Shown in pieces: positions 52,975-61,745 of a DNA stretch of 64,000 bases (the stretch's first letter is position 1; every line of letters starts with the position of its first letter). The translations under genes were made by a program, and so were the position numbers. Origin of the DNA: Gluconacetobacter tumulicola. GTDB lineage: Bacteria; Pseudomonadota; Alphaproteobacteria; Acetobacterales; Acetobacteraceae. The stretch covers positions 186,001 through 250,000 of the forward strand of contig NZ_JABEQL010000001.1 of assembly GCF_014174215.1 (NCBI RefSeq), written 5' to 3'. The notes beneath the pieces are model-generated. The model saw only the letters and a list, made by a program, of their open reading frames with translations. It searched no databases and was not told the DNA's origin.

Positions 52975-54038
52975 CTCTCCGGAATCGACAGCGCACCGGA
53001 TTCGTCCGCGTCCAGCACGTTGACGCACAGCCGCCGTGCATAAGCCGCCGAGCCGACCGTATCGGACACCCGTCCCAGCAGCTTCATCTCGTCCACATAT
53101 TGCGACACCTGTACCCGCAGGTCGGCGCCCACAGGGCTGATGCCCAGGCTCTCATGCCGCAGCATGGCCAGGATCTGACCGGTATCCATGCCCCCTGCCG
53201 CTTCGGCCATCAGGCCCGCCGCCTGGTCCGGATGCGCGCGAATCCAGTCCGACGCGGCACGCAGCGCCATCACCAGCGTTGCCGCCGCCACCGGGTCGGA
53301 CCGCAACAGGGCGTCGGACAGGCCCAGAGCCAGGTTGGTCCGCTCCCTGTAATGGCCGGTCGTGCTGTTCTCCAACTCGAAGAAGAGCGGGTCCGGCAAG
53401 TGCAGCCACTGCCACGCCTGCGGATCATGGGCCGCCACGGCATCGATCTCGCCCGCCCGCGCGGCCTGCTCCACCTGTGTCGGCGCCAGCGTCACCCAAT
53501 GCACCGCGCTTTCCGGGTCAATGCCCTTGCGCCGCATCATGACCGAGAAGAACAGCCGGTCGGCCATGTCCTGGTCCGTCACCGCGATTCTCATCCCGGC
53601 GACATTATCCAGCCGCGAGCCCTTGACCCCGCGCCGCACCAGCAGGCGGAAACTCCCCGATTGCAGGCCGCTGACCAGATGGGCCGGAATCGGCCCAAGA
53701 CGAAAACGGTCCAGCCAGGTCAGAATCGGCGCCGCCGCTCCGACGGCCCGCCCCTCCGCCACATCGGCAATGGTCGTGCGGCCGGTGCGCGACCCATCCA
53801 CCAATGTCACGTCCAGATTGTAGGTGCCGAAAAACCGGGCCCGCGCGACGGTGAACAACAGACGATTCGACGACGGCCAGGACAGGACCAGCCGCCGAGC
53901 CCGGCCATCGGGCACAATCTTGTGCCGCACCACCGGATGGGGCCTCCGATTGCGCGTCACAACGGCCCCCACGACCGCCGCCCCACCTGCCACTCCACCG
54001 GCGGCAACCAGCAGGCGCCGCCGCGTCAGGTCACGCAT
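52962..54038 (-). CDS. Tat-exported ABC-type substrate-binding protein (NrtA/SsuA-like), orphan
   Basis: A 358-residue protein. RRRLLVAAGGVAGGAAVVGA is a Tat signal with an RRR motif. The body is a periplasmic-binding domain of the nitrate/sulfonate/taurine-type family (FFGTYNLDVTLVDGSRTG, MRIAVTDQDMADRL, EIDAVAAHDPQAWQWL). No ABC permease or ATPase gene is near, so it may share a transporter elsewhere or act as a sensor. It is convergent with gabD. Confidence 0.75.
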   Translation of the reverse strand: MRDLTRRRLLVAAGGVAGGAAVVGAVVTRNRRPHPVVRHKIVPDGRARRLVLSWPSSNRLLFTVARARFFGTYNLDVTLVDGSRTGRTTIADVAEGRAVGAAAPILTWLDRFRLGPIPAHLVSGLQSGSFRLLVRRGVKGSRLDNVAGMRIAVTDQDMADRLFFSVMMRRKGIDPESAVHWVTLAPTQVEQAARAGEIDAVAAHDPQAWQWLHLPDPLFFELENSTTGHYRERTNLALGLSDALLRSDPVAAATLVMALRAASDWIRAHPDQAAGLMAEAAGGMDTGQILAMLRHESLGISPVGADLRVQVSQYVDEMKLLGRVSDTVGSAAYARRLCVNVLDADESGALSIPESGPA

Positions 54039-54224
54039 GGATGACCGGCCTTCTGATCCATCCGTGTCTTAGGCCCCCTTCAGCCCTTATCCGGCGCGAT
54101 TCAGCCCGTCGCGCATGAGACGTCTTCGCATGGTTGGAGCCTCCTCTCCTAGCCGTCAAAAAAAAACGTATCGAGGGGGTTTACCTCCGTCCCGAACCTC
54201 CGCTATACGGTGCCCCGGCGCTGA

Positions 54225-54300
54225 TCCCGAATAGCTCAGTTGGTAGAGCAAGCGACTGTTAATCGCTGGGTCGTAGGTTCGAGTCCTACTTCGGGAGCCA
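54225..54300 (+). tRNA. tRNA-Asn (GTT)
   Basis: A 76-nt cloverleaf. The acceptor stem TCCCGAA/TTCGGGA ends with an encoded CCA, the D-arm is AGCTCAGTTGGTAGAGC, the anticodon stem is AGCGA/TCGCT with GTT at 54258-54260, and the T-arm is GTAGGTTCGAGTCCTAC. The anticodon GTT reads Asn codons. No direct repeat of its 3' end was seen downstream, so there is no sign of an integrated element. Confidence 0.97.
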
Positions 54301-54869
54301 AATCTTCCTTACTTCTTCAAAGACTAAAGAAAGACCGCCCTGCGCCCGGTCCGGGCAATGCAGGCGCACATGGCGCACACAGAGCGGTTAAAGCCGCGCG
54401 CAATACCCGGCACCACACGCCCCAGCGGGTCGAAGCCCCTGCCTTCTCCGCCCCCGCTTCCCCGATCCGACACATGGCCGAGGCCCGGCAGCACACAGAC
54501 CGCCCCGGCCTGCACGGGCGTTTCTCGTCCGAACACGGATGCCCGGGGAAATAAAAACAAATTCCATCAAACGCTTATGCGGTTTTTATCTCAACGGGTC
54601 ACGAAAAACGCGCTATCGCGTTGTTTTGACAGGCGCCTCACCCAAGCAAAGAACTCCATCCGGCCGAAATCCATCCTGGAACCAATACAATCACCCTATT
54701 CCAACGCAGGGCCAGAAAATTATTGAACTCCACGATCTTTATAAATGAATACTATAAAAAACACAAAACAAGACATAGCGGCGGATATATTCATTATTGA
54801 GTCGCATAATATCATTGAACGATCCATCTTTACTGAAAGACAGACTTCGCTTGTGTGGAAGAAACGAAG
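54301..54869. other. Region between tRNA-Asn and the chemoreceptor gene
   Basis: About 570 bases without a supported gene. The first part is GC-rich with no codon bias in any frame; from about 54540 it becomes AT-rich and probably holds the chemoreceptor promoter. Short frames at 54324-54560 and 54745-54939 were considered and not accepted. Confidence 0.5.
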
Positions 54870-57146
54870 ATGTCAGAGTATCCGCAACTGGTTTTACCTC
54901 ATGACTTTGCTTCACCTTTCTCCCGGAGTATCCCTTTGATGGTCGCATCGTCGCATGCGCGCCCCCGCGCATATCTATCCACAAAGATCATAATGATATG
55001 CGGGCTGTCCTTCATCATCATCCAGCTTGTCGCCGTGGCCCTGTCCAGCAGGCAGATGAAGGCCCAGGTCGAAAAGAACATCTATTCCGAGGCGATTTCG
55101 AACAGCCAGATCCTGGCACAGAAGATCACCCTGGCCCTGACCGCGCAGAACACCGTCGTCCGCGGCATTCAAAGCACGATTGAAACCGCCCACCGGTCCG
55201 GCGTGCTGACCAAGCAGTTCATCGTCGACCTCCTGTATGAAGACATGCAGCGTTTTCCCGACATTTACGGCATGGACTTCAAGGAAGTTCCGCGCGGATT
55301 TGACGGCACCCAGGTTCCCGGCGGCCCGGGCACCAACAGTCACGGCATCTTCTTTCCGTATGTCCTGCGCGGCGCCGACGGCAAGGTCACGATCAACACA
55401 CCACCCGAACATTACAGCGACGTTTACAAGAACATCATCAAGACCGGCGACCTCGATGGGCTGGAACCCTATATCGACGCGGATACGAAGGTTCCGATGG
55501 TGTCCCCCACCTATCCCATCACCTTCGACGGCAAGAGAATCGCCGTCATCGGGGCCGATGTCCCGCTCGGCTGGCTGGCGCCGCTGCTGAAGAACGTCAG
55601 GATCGCCGAAGGGTCGACCATCTCCCTGCTGTCCAGCCAGGGGTTCTGGATCGTCAATCCCGATCCCGCCCTGGTGATGAAGCACTATAACGACGCACTC
55701 GACACGCTCGTCGAAAAATCCATTGCGGAACACAAGCTTTCCATCATTCGCAATTTCAATAACGGCACGGTGGACCGCATCGTCGTTCCGCTCAAGATCG
55801 ACAATTTCAATGTGTACTGGACCCTGATCGTCGATGTGCCGTCCGAGGCCATCACCAAGCCGGTCTGGGACAACATCTTCTCCCTCGTCATTCCCGGCGT
55901 GACGCTGATCATCCTGTCGGTCGCGCTGATGTGGTTCATCTTCAACAAGCTGCTGAGCACACCGCTGCGCAACCTGCTGCAGTCCGTCTCGGCGCTGGAA
56001 CATGGCGATTACGACGTCACCGTCTACGGCGTGCAGCGATCCGACGAACTCGGCGCCACGGCCCGCGGGCTGGAGAATTTCCGCGGCTCCCTTCTCCGGG
56101 CCCGACAGGCCGACGCCGAAGCCGAGCAGGAGCGCCGCCAGAACGAGGCGCAGCAGGCCAGGCGCCGCCAGGAGGACGAGCAGCGGCTCAAGGACGTCAA
56201 CAGGGTCATCGACACGATCGGCACGGCCCTCAACGCCCTGTCGACCGGCGACCTCTCGTCGCAGATCCAGCAGCCCCTGCCGCAGGAATTCGAACCGCTG
56301 CGGACCAATTTCAACCGTTCCATCCAGCAGCTCGCCACAGCCATCACAGGCATTTCCAACGCGGTCGATACGATCAGGAAAGGCAGCCAGACCGTCTCCA
56401 CCGGCGCCGAGGAACTCGCCGACCGAACGGAACAGCAGGCCGCCGCCCTCGAGGAAACGACAGCCGCGATCAATCAGTTCACCCGAAACGTCTCGCATGC
56501 CGAGGATGTCATCAACAACACGCAGGCCATCGGCGTGCAGGCCTGCGATTCAGCCGAATCGTCTTCCGAAATCATGAGCCGCACCCGCCAGGCCATGCAG
56601 CGCATCGAAACCAGCTCGGCGCAGGTCGTCGCCATCGTCGAAGTCATCGACGGTGTCGCGTTCCAGACCAACGTGCTGGCCCTGAATGCCAGCATCGAGG
56701 CCGCACGCGCCGGCGACGCCGGAAAAGGCTTCGCCGTCGTGGCCAACGAAGTCCGCGTCCTTGCCCAGCGCTGCACCGACGCCGCCCGCGATATCGGCGA
56801 CCTCGTGCGCAAGACGGTCGAGGAAATCCACACCGGCGCCACCTGCGTGCGCGATACCGAAAAGGCTTTGCAGACCATTTCCGGGCTGGTCTCGACAATG
56901 GGGGAAAAGCTGAACGCGATCGTTCACAGCGCGCGCGACCAGGCCACCAGCCTCAAGGAAGTCAGCGCCGCGGTGACCGTCATGGACCAGAGCACCCAGA
57001 AGAACGCATCCATCGCCGACACGTCCCGCTCTTCGGCCCGCAGCCTGGCCGGAGAAACGCAGAAGCTCACGCAACTCGTCACGCATTTCAGGCTTCCCGG
57101 CTCCCGGAACGCCGCCAGCCGGGAACTGGCACGGCACGGCAGCTAG
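54870..57146 (+). CDS. Methyl-accepting chemotaxis protein with a periplasmic dCache-like sensor
   Basis: About 758 residues. A first membrane segment ([19 protein letters not shown]) precedes a large periplasmic domain (about residues 55-320) of the double-Cache type, with [32 protein letters not shown] and [21 protein letters not shown] second membrane segment ([22 protein letters not shown]), a HAMP region ([15 protein letters not shown]) and a coiled-coil signalling domain follow. The tip is [20 protein letters not shown] followed by [15 protein letters not shown], where CheA and CheW bind. It senses small molecules to steer motility. Start 54870 follows GGAAG; 54939 is an alternative. 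Confidence 0.92.
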   Translation: MSEYPQLVLPHDFASPFSRSIPLMVASSHARPRAYLSTKIIMICGLSFIIIQLVAVALSSRQMKAQVEKNIYSEAISNSQILAQKITLALTAQNTVVRGIQSTIETAHRSGVLTKQFIVDLLYEDMQRFPDIYGMDFKEVPRGFDGTQVPGGPGTNSHGIFFPYVLRGADGKVTINTPPEHYSDVYKNIIKTGDLDGLEPYIDADTKVPMVSPTYPITFDGKRIAVIGADVPLGWLAPLLKNVRIAEGSTISLLSSQGFWIVNPDPALVMKHYNDALDTLVEKSIAEHKLSIIRNFNNGTVDRIVVPLKIDNFNVYWTLIVDVPSEAITKPVWDNIFSLVIPGVTLIILSVALMWFIFNKLLSTPLRNLLQSVSALEHGDYDVTVYGVQRSDELGATARGLENFRGSLLRARQADAEAEQERRQNEAQQARRRQEDEQRLKDVNRVIDTIGTALNALSTGDLSSQIQQPLPQEFEPLRTNFNRSIQQLATAITGISNAVDTIRKGSQTVSTGAEELADRTEQQAAALEETTAAINQFTRNVSHAEDVINNTQAIGVQACDSAESSSEIMSRTRQAMQRIETSSAQVVAIVEVIDGVAFQTNVLALNASIEAARAGDAGKGFAVVANEVRVLAQRCTDAARDIGDLVRKTVEEIHTGATCVRDTEKALQTISGLVSTMGEKLNAIVHSARDQATSLKEVSAAVTVMDQSTQKNASIADTSRSSARSLAGETQKLTQLVTHFRLPGSRNAASRELARHGS

Positions 57147-57206
57147 CCGCGCCTTCCGGCACACGCCCCCGATCAGACCATCCGTCTGATCGGGGATGCG
57201 CCTCCC

Positions 57207-57842
57207 TCAGGCCCCCCGCTGCTCGGTCAGCATCCGCGCTGCCAGACCGCCGAGCACCGTTGCCATCACCCAGCGCTGGGCCATGGCAAAACGGGGGTTG
57301 GATTCAAGGAATTTCGCCATATTGCCGGCGGAAAGCGCAATGACGGCATTCACCAGCACGCTGATGACGATCTGCATGGTTCCCAGGATCAGGATCTGCG
57401 CCAGCATCGACGTGCCCGGCACGGCAAACTGGGGCAGAAGCGACAGATACATCACGGCGATCTTGGGATTCAGCAGATTGGTCATGAAACCCATGAGAAA
57501 CAGCCGGCGATTGCCATCCGCCGCCAGCTTGCGCACCTGGAACGGCGACCGCCCGCCGGGCCGGATCGCCTGCCATGCGAGATAAAGCAGGTACACCGCC
57601 CCACCCAGCCGCAGCGCGTCATAGGCATAGGGCACCGCCATCACCAGCGCGGTAATCCCGAACGCGGCGCACAGCATGTAAAAGACAAATCCAAGCGCCA
57701 CACCGCCAAGCGAGACCAGCCCCGCACGCGGCCCCTGACAGATGGAACGGGAAATCAGGTAGATCATGTTCGGGCCGGGCGTCAGCGCCATGCCCAGCGC
57801 GACCAACGCAAACGCGGCAAGATGGGTAACGGGCAAGATCAT
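57207..57842 (-). CDS. LysE-family amino acid exporter
   Basis: A 211-residue membrane protein with about six segments. LVALGMALTPGPNMIYLISR is the family N-terminal signature and FLMGFMTNLLNPKIAVMYLSLLPQF the central one. It exports amino acids, homoserine lactones or related compounds. The ATG at 57842 has a GGAGA ribosome binding site. Upstream lies a decayed copy of the MITE-like element and then a TetR gene on the same strand. Confidence 0.9.
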   Translation of the reverse strand: MILPVTHLAAFALVALGMALTPGPNMIYLISRSICQGPRAGLVSLGGVALGFVFYMLCAAFGITALVMAVPYAYDALRLGGAVYLLYLAWQAIRPGGRSPFQVRKLAADGNRRLFLMGFMTNLLNPKIAVMYLSLLPQFAVPGTSMLAQILILGTMQIVISVLVNAVIALSAGNMAKFLESNPRFAMAQRWVMATVLGGLAARMLTEQRGA

Positions 57843-57883
57843 TGTCTGTCTCCTGTGGCCCGACCGGGCACACGCGCCGACGA

Positions 57884-57946
57884 CGATCCGACGCGCTTCC
57901 CCGCGCGCCACCGCTCGCCAGTCACATTTCCGGCCAGGCTTTCATG
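57884..57946. mobile_element. Decayed partial copy of the MITE-like element
   Basis: GATCCGACGCGC near 57884 and the stretch from 57912 (CGCTCGCCAG, then CCGGCCAGGCTTTCATG) resemble the interior and right end of the element at 47443-47614. The left inverted repeat is absent. It overlaps the end of the TetR gene by a few bases. Confidence 0.5.
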
Positions 57947-58577
57947 TCATACCACGTTCCGAACGATCCGCAGTCCCGTCCTGCCCCTCTTCCGGCCGCG
58001 CGACCAGCGAGCCCAGAAGCGCCGCCACGACTCCGTTCAGCACCGCCCGTTCCGGGCGGATACGCGCCAGCACCCGCACCCCCATCAGCACCGCCAGGCA
58101 GTGCAGGGCCAGATCCTCGGCCGCCATCGCACGCGTGACGCTGCCATCGCCCTGCCCCCGCCGGACGCAGTCGAGGAAAAATGCCTCGATCCGGCCGAAC
58201 GTCCCGACGATCAGCGGCCGGAACTCCGCGTCCTGCGCCGCGAATTCCAGCGCGGCATTCACCAGCATGCAGCCCTTGCTGGCCGGATCATCCAGCGAAC
58301 GCGCCACCACATCGTCCAGATAGCCCCGCACACCATCCAGCGGCGGCACGGCCTCATACCGCGCGAGGCGCGGGCCGATCCCCCCCGCGATATACCGTTC
58401 GAGCGCCAGCCGGAACAGCGACCTCTTGTCGCCGAAGGCGTTGTACAGGCTCGCGGCCGTCAACCCGGTCTGCCCGACCAGATCCCTGATGGACGTCGCA
58501 TCGAACCCGTGTCGCCAGAAACACGCAACCGCCGCATCCAGCACAGCATCTTCGTCAAATTCTCGCGGCCGGGCCAT
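57942..58577 (-). CDS. TetR-family regulator
   Basis: A 211-residue protein starting MARPREFDEDAVLDAA. The DNA-binding helices lie around residues 10-55 (CFWRHGFDATSIRDLVGQTG then LTAASLYNAFGDKRSLF). The C-terminal domain resembles the LmrA/YxaF group (TetR_C). It is divergent from two glutathione transferase genes and probably controls them in response to an electrophile. The ATG at 58577 is preferred to one 39 bases upstream. Confidence 0.88.
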   Translation of the reverse strand: MARPREFDEDAVLDAAVACFWRHGFDATSIRDLVGQTGLTAASLYNAFGDKRSLFRLALERYIAGGIGPRLARYEAVPPLDGVRGYLDDVVARSLDDPASKGCMLVNAALEFAAQDAEFRPLIVGTFGRIEAFFLDCVRRGQGDGSVTRAMAAEDLALHCLAVLMGVRVLARIRPERAVLNGVVAALLGSLVARPEEGQDGTADRSERGMT

Positions 58578-58637
58578 TCCCTCATCCATGCAGGCGTTAC
58601 GATCCCATCTTGCCACATGAGATACGACGCGTCATTC

Positions 58638-58653
58638 TAGAACGATCATACTA
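58638..58653. promoter_or_regulatory. Weak palindrome between TetR and the glutathione transferase gene
   Basis: TAGAACGATCATACTA matches its own complement at 10 of 16 positions (TAG...GATC...CTA). It is midway in the 115-base divergent region, where a TetR operator would be expected. It resembles, only loosely, LmrA-type sites. Confidence 0.3.
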
Positions 58654-58692
58654 AAACGCACCGCGCCATGCGCCGGAACGAACGGAGGCACC

Positions 58693-59397
58693 ATGATCCG
58701 CTTCTACTTCCACCCCACCCCCAATCCCGCGAAGGTGGCCCTCTTCCTCGAGGAAAGCGGCCTGGACTACACGGTCATTCCCGTCGACACCCGCAAGGGC
58801 GAGCAGCATGACCCGGCATTCCGCGCCATCAACCCCAACGGCAAGGTCCCGGCGATCATCGACCCGGACGGGCCAGGCGGCGCGCCGGCGCGCGTTTTCG
58901 ATTCCACCGCCATCCTGCTCTACCTTGCCGAAAAGACCGGCCGCTTTCTCGGCACCCCGGCCGACCGGCCGGAATTGCTGTCCTGGCTGATGTTCATCGC
59001 CACAGGTCTCGGTCCCTATTCGGGCCAGGCGGTCCATTTCCAGTATTTCGCGCCCGAAGATCAGGCCTATGCCATCAACCGCTACCGGCGCGAGGCCGAG
59101 CGGCATTACCAGGTGCTGAACGATCACCTGGCTGGCCGGGAGTATATCGCCGGCGACAGCTACACGATCGCCGACATGTCGGCCTGGGGCTGGATCGATC
59201 GCGCGGCCCGGGTGATGAAGGGCGCGGAAGATCCGCTGGCCCCCTGGCCGCATCTGAAACGCTTCTTCCACACCATCGACAGCCGCCCCGCCGTGGCGCG
59301 CGCGCGCGCCGTCGGGCAGGATCATGCCTTCAAGACCACCACCGACGAACAAGCCCTCCGCGCGTTGTTCCCCTCGAATTATCCGCCCGCATCCTGA
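58693..59397 (+). CDS. Glutathione S-transferase family protein
   Basis: A 234-residue protein with an N-terminal thioredoxin-fold domain (MIRFYFHPTPNPAKVALFLE, then FRAINPNGKVPAIID and DSTAILLYLAEKTG) and an alpha-helical C-domain (YIAGDSYTIADMSAWGWIDR). It resembles YfcG-like disulfide-bond oxidoreductases or GSTs that act on small electrophiles. It has a GGAGG ribosome binding site and is followed 15 bases later by the yghU gene, giving a two-gene operon divergent from TetR. Confidence 0.9.
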   Translation: MIRFYFHPTPNPAKVALFLEESGLDYTVIPVDTRKGEQHDPAFRAINPNGKVPAIIDPDGPGGAPARVFDSTAILLYLAEKTGRFLGTPADRPELLSWLMFIATGLGPYSGQAVHFQYFAPEDQAYAINRYRREAERHYQVLNDHLAGREYIAGDSYTIADMSAWGWIDRAARVMKGAEDPLAPWPHLKRFFHTIDSRPAVARARAVGQDHAFKTTTDEQALRALFPSNYPPAS

Positions 59398-59412
59398 TAT
59401 CGGAGATCCACG

Positions 59413-60288
59413 ATGGCCGAACCCACCGACTACACCCCACCCAAGGTCTGGACCTGGAACAAATCGGGCGGCGGCCAGTTCGCCAGCATCAACCGTCCGA
59501 TCGCAGGCCCGACGCATGACAGGCCCCTCCCCGTCGGCCGCCACCCGCTCCAGCTCTATTCGCTCGGCACGCCCAACGGCGTGAAGGTGACGATCTTGCT
59601 GGAAGAGCTGCTGGCGGCCGGTCACACCGGGGCCGAATATGATGCATGGCTGATCAATATCGGCGCGGGCGACCAGTTCGGCAGCGGCTTCGTCGCCGTC
59701 AACCCGAACTCCAAGATCCCCGCCCTGGTCGACCATGGCGGGCCCGACCCCATCCGGGTGTTCGAAACCGGCTCGATCCTGCTCTACCTGGCCGAGAAAT
59801 TCGGCGCCTTCCTGCCAAAGGACCTCGCCGGACGCACGGAATGCCTCAACTGGCTGTTCTGGCAGGTCGGCAGCGCCCCTTATCTGGGCGGCGGGTTCGG
59901 GCATTTCTATGCCTACGCACCGCACAAGATCGAATATGCGATCGACCGTTTCGCCATGGAGGTCAAGCGCCAGCTCGACGTGCTGGACCGCCGGCTGGCG
60001 GAAAGCCCCTATATCGCGGGCGACACCTACACCATCGCCGACATGGCGATCTTCCCCTGGTATGGCGGACTGGCCAAAGGCTGGCTCTATGGCGGCGCCG
60101 AGTTCCTGAGCGTGCAGGACTACAAGCATCTCCAGGCCTGGGCCGACCGCCTGCTGGAACGCCCGGCCGTCCAGCGCGGCCGCATGGTCAACCGCACGAG
60201 CGGCGAACCCTCAAGCCAGTTGCGCGAACGCCACGAGGCAAGTGATTTCGAGACGAAGACACAGGACAAGCTCGGTACCGCCGGGTAG
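59413..60288 (+). CDS. yghU: Glutathione-dependent disulfide-bond oxidoreductase YghU
   Basis: A 291-residue protein with the YghU hallmarks: KVWTWNKSGGGQFASINRPIAG at the start, LQLYSLGTPNGVKVTILLEELLA in the thioredoxin-like domain, and NPNSKIPALVDHG and FETGSILLYLAEKFGAFLP. The helical domain includes YIAGDTYTIADMAIFPWYGG. It uses glutathione to reduce disulfides in peroxide or disulfide stress. It lies 15 bases after the preceding GST gene. Confidence 0.92.
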   Translation: MAEPTDYTPPKVWTWNKSGGGQFASINRPIAGPTHDRPLPVGRHPLQLYSLGTPNGVKVTILLEELLAAGHTGAEYDAWLINIGAGDQFGSGFVAVNPNSKIPALVDHGGPDPIRVFETGSILLYLAEKFGAFLPKDLAGRTECLNWLFWQVGSAPYLGGGFGHFYAYAPHKIEYAIDRFAMEVKRQLDVLDRRLAESPYIAGDTYTIADMAIFPWYGGLAKGWLYGGAEFLSVQDYKHLQAWADRLLERPAVQRGRMVNRTSGEPSSQLRERHEASDFETKTQDKLGTAG

Positions 60289-60318
60289 GCGGCGTTGAAC
60301 AGATTCGTTCTGGTTACT

Positions 60319-60340
60319 ATTCTTTTTTTGAAAAAAGAAT
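60319..60340. terminator. Bidirectional terminator between yghU and the AraC gene
   Basis: ATTCTTTTTTTGAAAAAAGAAT forms a 10-bp A/T-rich stem with a 2-nt loop, and a run of A and T on both sides suits termination from both strands. It lies between convergent genes. Confidence 0.65.
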
Positions 60341-60369
60341 CAAAAAACAGGCCTCTCCTCCGCCATCAA

Positions 60370-61287
60370 TCAAACCGCCTCCAGCGTCCGCGCCTCCACG
60401 GCATTCTCCGCCCGAATCCGCTGCGCGTCCCGCGCCGGCGGATTCCCGAACATGCGCCGATATTCGCGGCTGAACTGCGACGGGCTGTCATACCCGACCG
60501 CGAAACCCACCTCCGCCGCATCGACCGCATTGCTCATCAATTGCCGCCGCGCCTCCTGCAAGCGCAGACGCGTGCGATATTGCAGCGGACTCATCATGGT
60601 CGCGGCCCGGAAATGCCGATGGAAGGATGACGGGCTCATCCCCGCCAGCCGGGCGACATCCGCGATGTCGAAGGCCTGGGCATAATGGTCCCTGATCCAG
60701 GCGATCGCCCGGTTCAGATGCGACAGGTTGCTGCCGGCAGTGGCGATCTGGCGCAGGACCCCACCCTGTGGCCCCTGCAACAGGCGATAGAGCAATTCCC
60801 TGACCGCCAGATGGCGCAGAAAGATGATATCCTCGGGTGTATCGAGCAGCCCCACCAGCCGCATCACCGGATCGAGGATATTTCGCGTCAGCGCGCTGAC
60901 CGTCAGGCAACGCGGGCACTGGTGGGAAAGATCCTCCGGCCGATCGCGCAGTTCGAGCAGCACATCCGCGATATCGGCCGGGTCCAGCGTCAGACACAGA
61001 GCCAGATAGGGCTCCTCAGGGCTGGCATGGGTAATATGGCCGCTCACCGGCAGATCCACCGCCGTCACCAGATATTTGCTGGCATCGTAATCGAAGACCT
61101 GGTCACACAGCATGACCTGCTTGCTGCCCTGCACGATCACGCAGAAACGCGGTTCGTACACCACATTCATCGGCGTGGTCGGCGCCTCGGCCCGAAACAG
61201 CAGCAGGCCCGGCAAGGCTGTTCGCGTGGTGGGCGCGACGCAGTGTCGTTCGATCGTATCGCGCAGGCGGTCGAGCAGATCGCGCAT
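60370..61287 (-). CDS. AraC-family regulator
   Basis: A 305-residue protein. The N-terminal region (about 30-180) is the AraC_N type (LLLFRAEAPTTPMNVVYEPR, then FCVIVQGSKQVMLCDQVFDY). The C-terminal double helix-turn-helix begins with IAWIRDHYAQAFDIADVARL and AGMSPSSFHRHFRAATMMSP and ends DSPSQFSREYRRMFGNPP. It may control the divergent RND pump. Start 61287 (MRDLLDRL) or 61314. Confidence 0.88.
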   Translation of the reverse strand: MRDLLDRLRDTIERHCVAPTTRTALPGLLLFRAEAPTTPMNVVYEPRFCVIVQGSKQVMLCDQVFDYDASKYLVTAVDLPVSGHITHASPEEPYLALCLTLDPADIADVLLELRDRPEDLSHQCPRCLTVSALTRNILDPVMRLVGLLDTPEDIIFLRHLAVRELLYRLLQGPQGGVLRQIATAGSNLSHLNRAIAWIRDHYAQAFDIADVARLAGMSPSSFHRHFRAATMMSPLQYRTRLRLQEARRQLMSNAVDAAEVGFAVGYDSPSQFSREYRRMFGNPPARDAQRIRAENAVEARTLEAV

Positions 61288-61314
61288 CCAACCCTCCGAA
61301 ACCACATATCCCAT

Positions 61315-61745
61315 CCCGTCCGGCCAGGATCATCCGGACGGGTAACGATGCTCCAGGTCCATGCGATCGTAGCGCATGTCCGATCCGATCACACCGTCCT
61401 TGCGGGCAGTTCAGGAGGATCGTGCAATCATTTGATCGGATCATGCCATCGCCCCCTCACGAGAAGAGAAAATTCGGAAAAAGTTCCATATTATACATAA
61501 TGATATGACGACACCCCTCGCCATCACGCCCCCCCGAAACCGACCGGCAGGCGCGAATCATGCAAGAACGAGAGCGGATCGCTCTACCGCTCCAACCGGC
61601 ACAGGTTGCATGATCCGACCACAAGGGCGCCTCAACGAAGCTGTTCGGTTTATCTCCGTCATGAACGGACATCTTCGGCAGGCCGCCCTCGCCATTGCCT
61701 CCGGAGCGCCAGGGCGCCCGGTCCATCCATCACATAGAGAGACCC
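61315..61745. other. Divergent region between the AraC gene and the RND pump gene
   Basis: About 430 bases with no supported gene; a 130-codon frame from 61505 runs out of frame into the pump gene and lacks codon bias. The AT-rich stretch at 61480-61510 probably contains a promoter. No palindrome of AraC or TetR type was convincing. Confidence 0.5.

Noticed and set aside
54225-54300. tRNA-Asn as an integration site of a mobile island
   Set aside because: No repeat of the tRNA 3' end, integrase or phage gene is visible downstream.
61480-61505. Possible third SahR-like half-site (ATAATGATAT) before the RND gene
   Set aside because: Only one half matches, the symmetry is lost, and the region is simply AT-rich.
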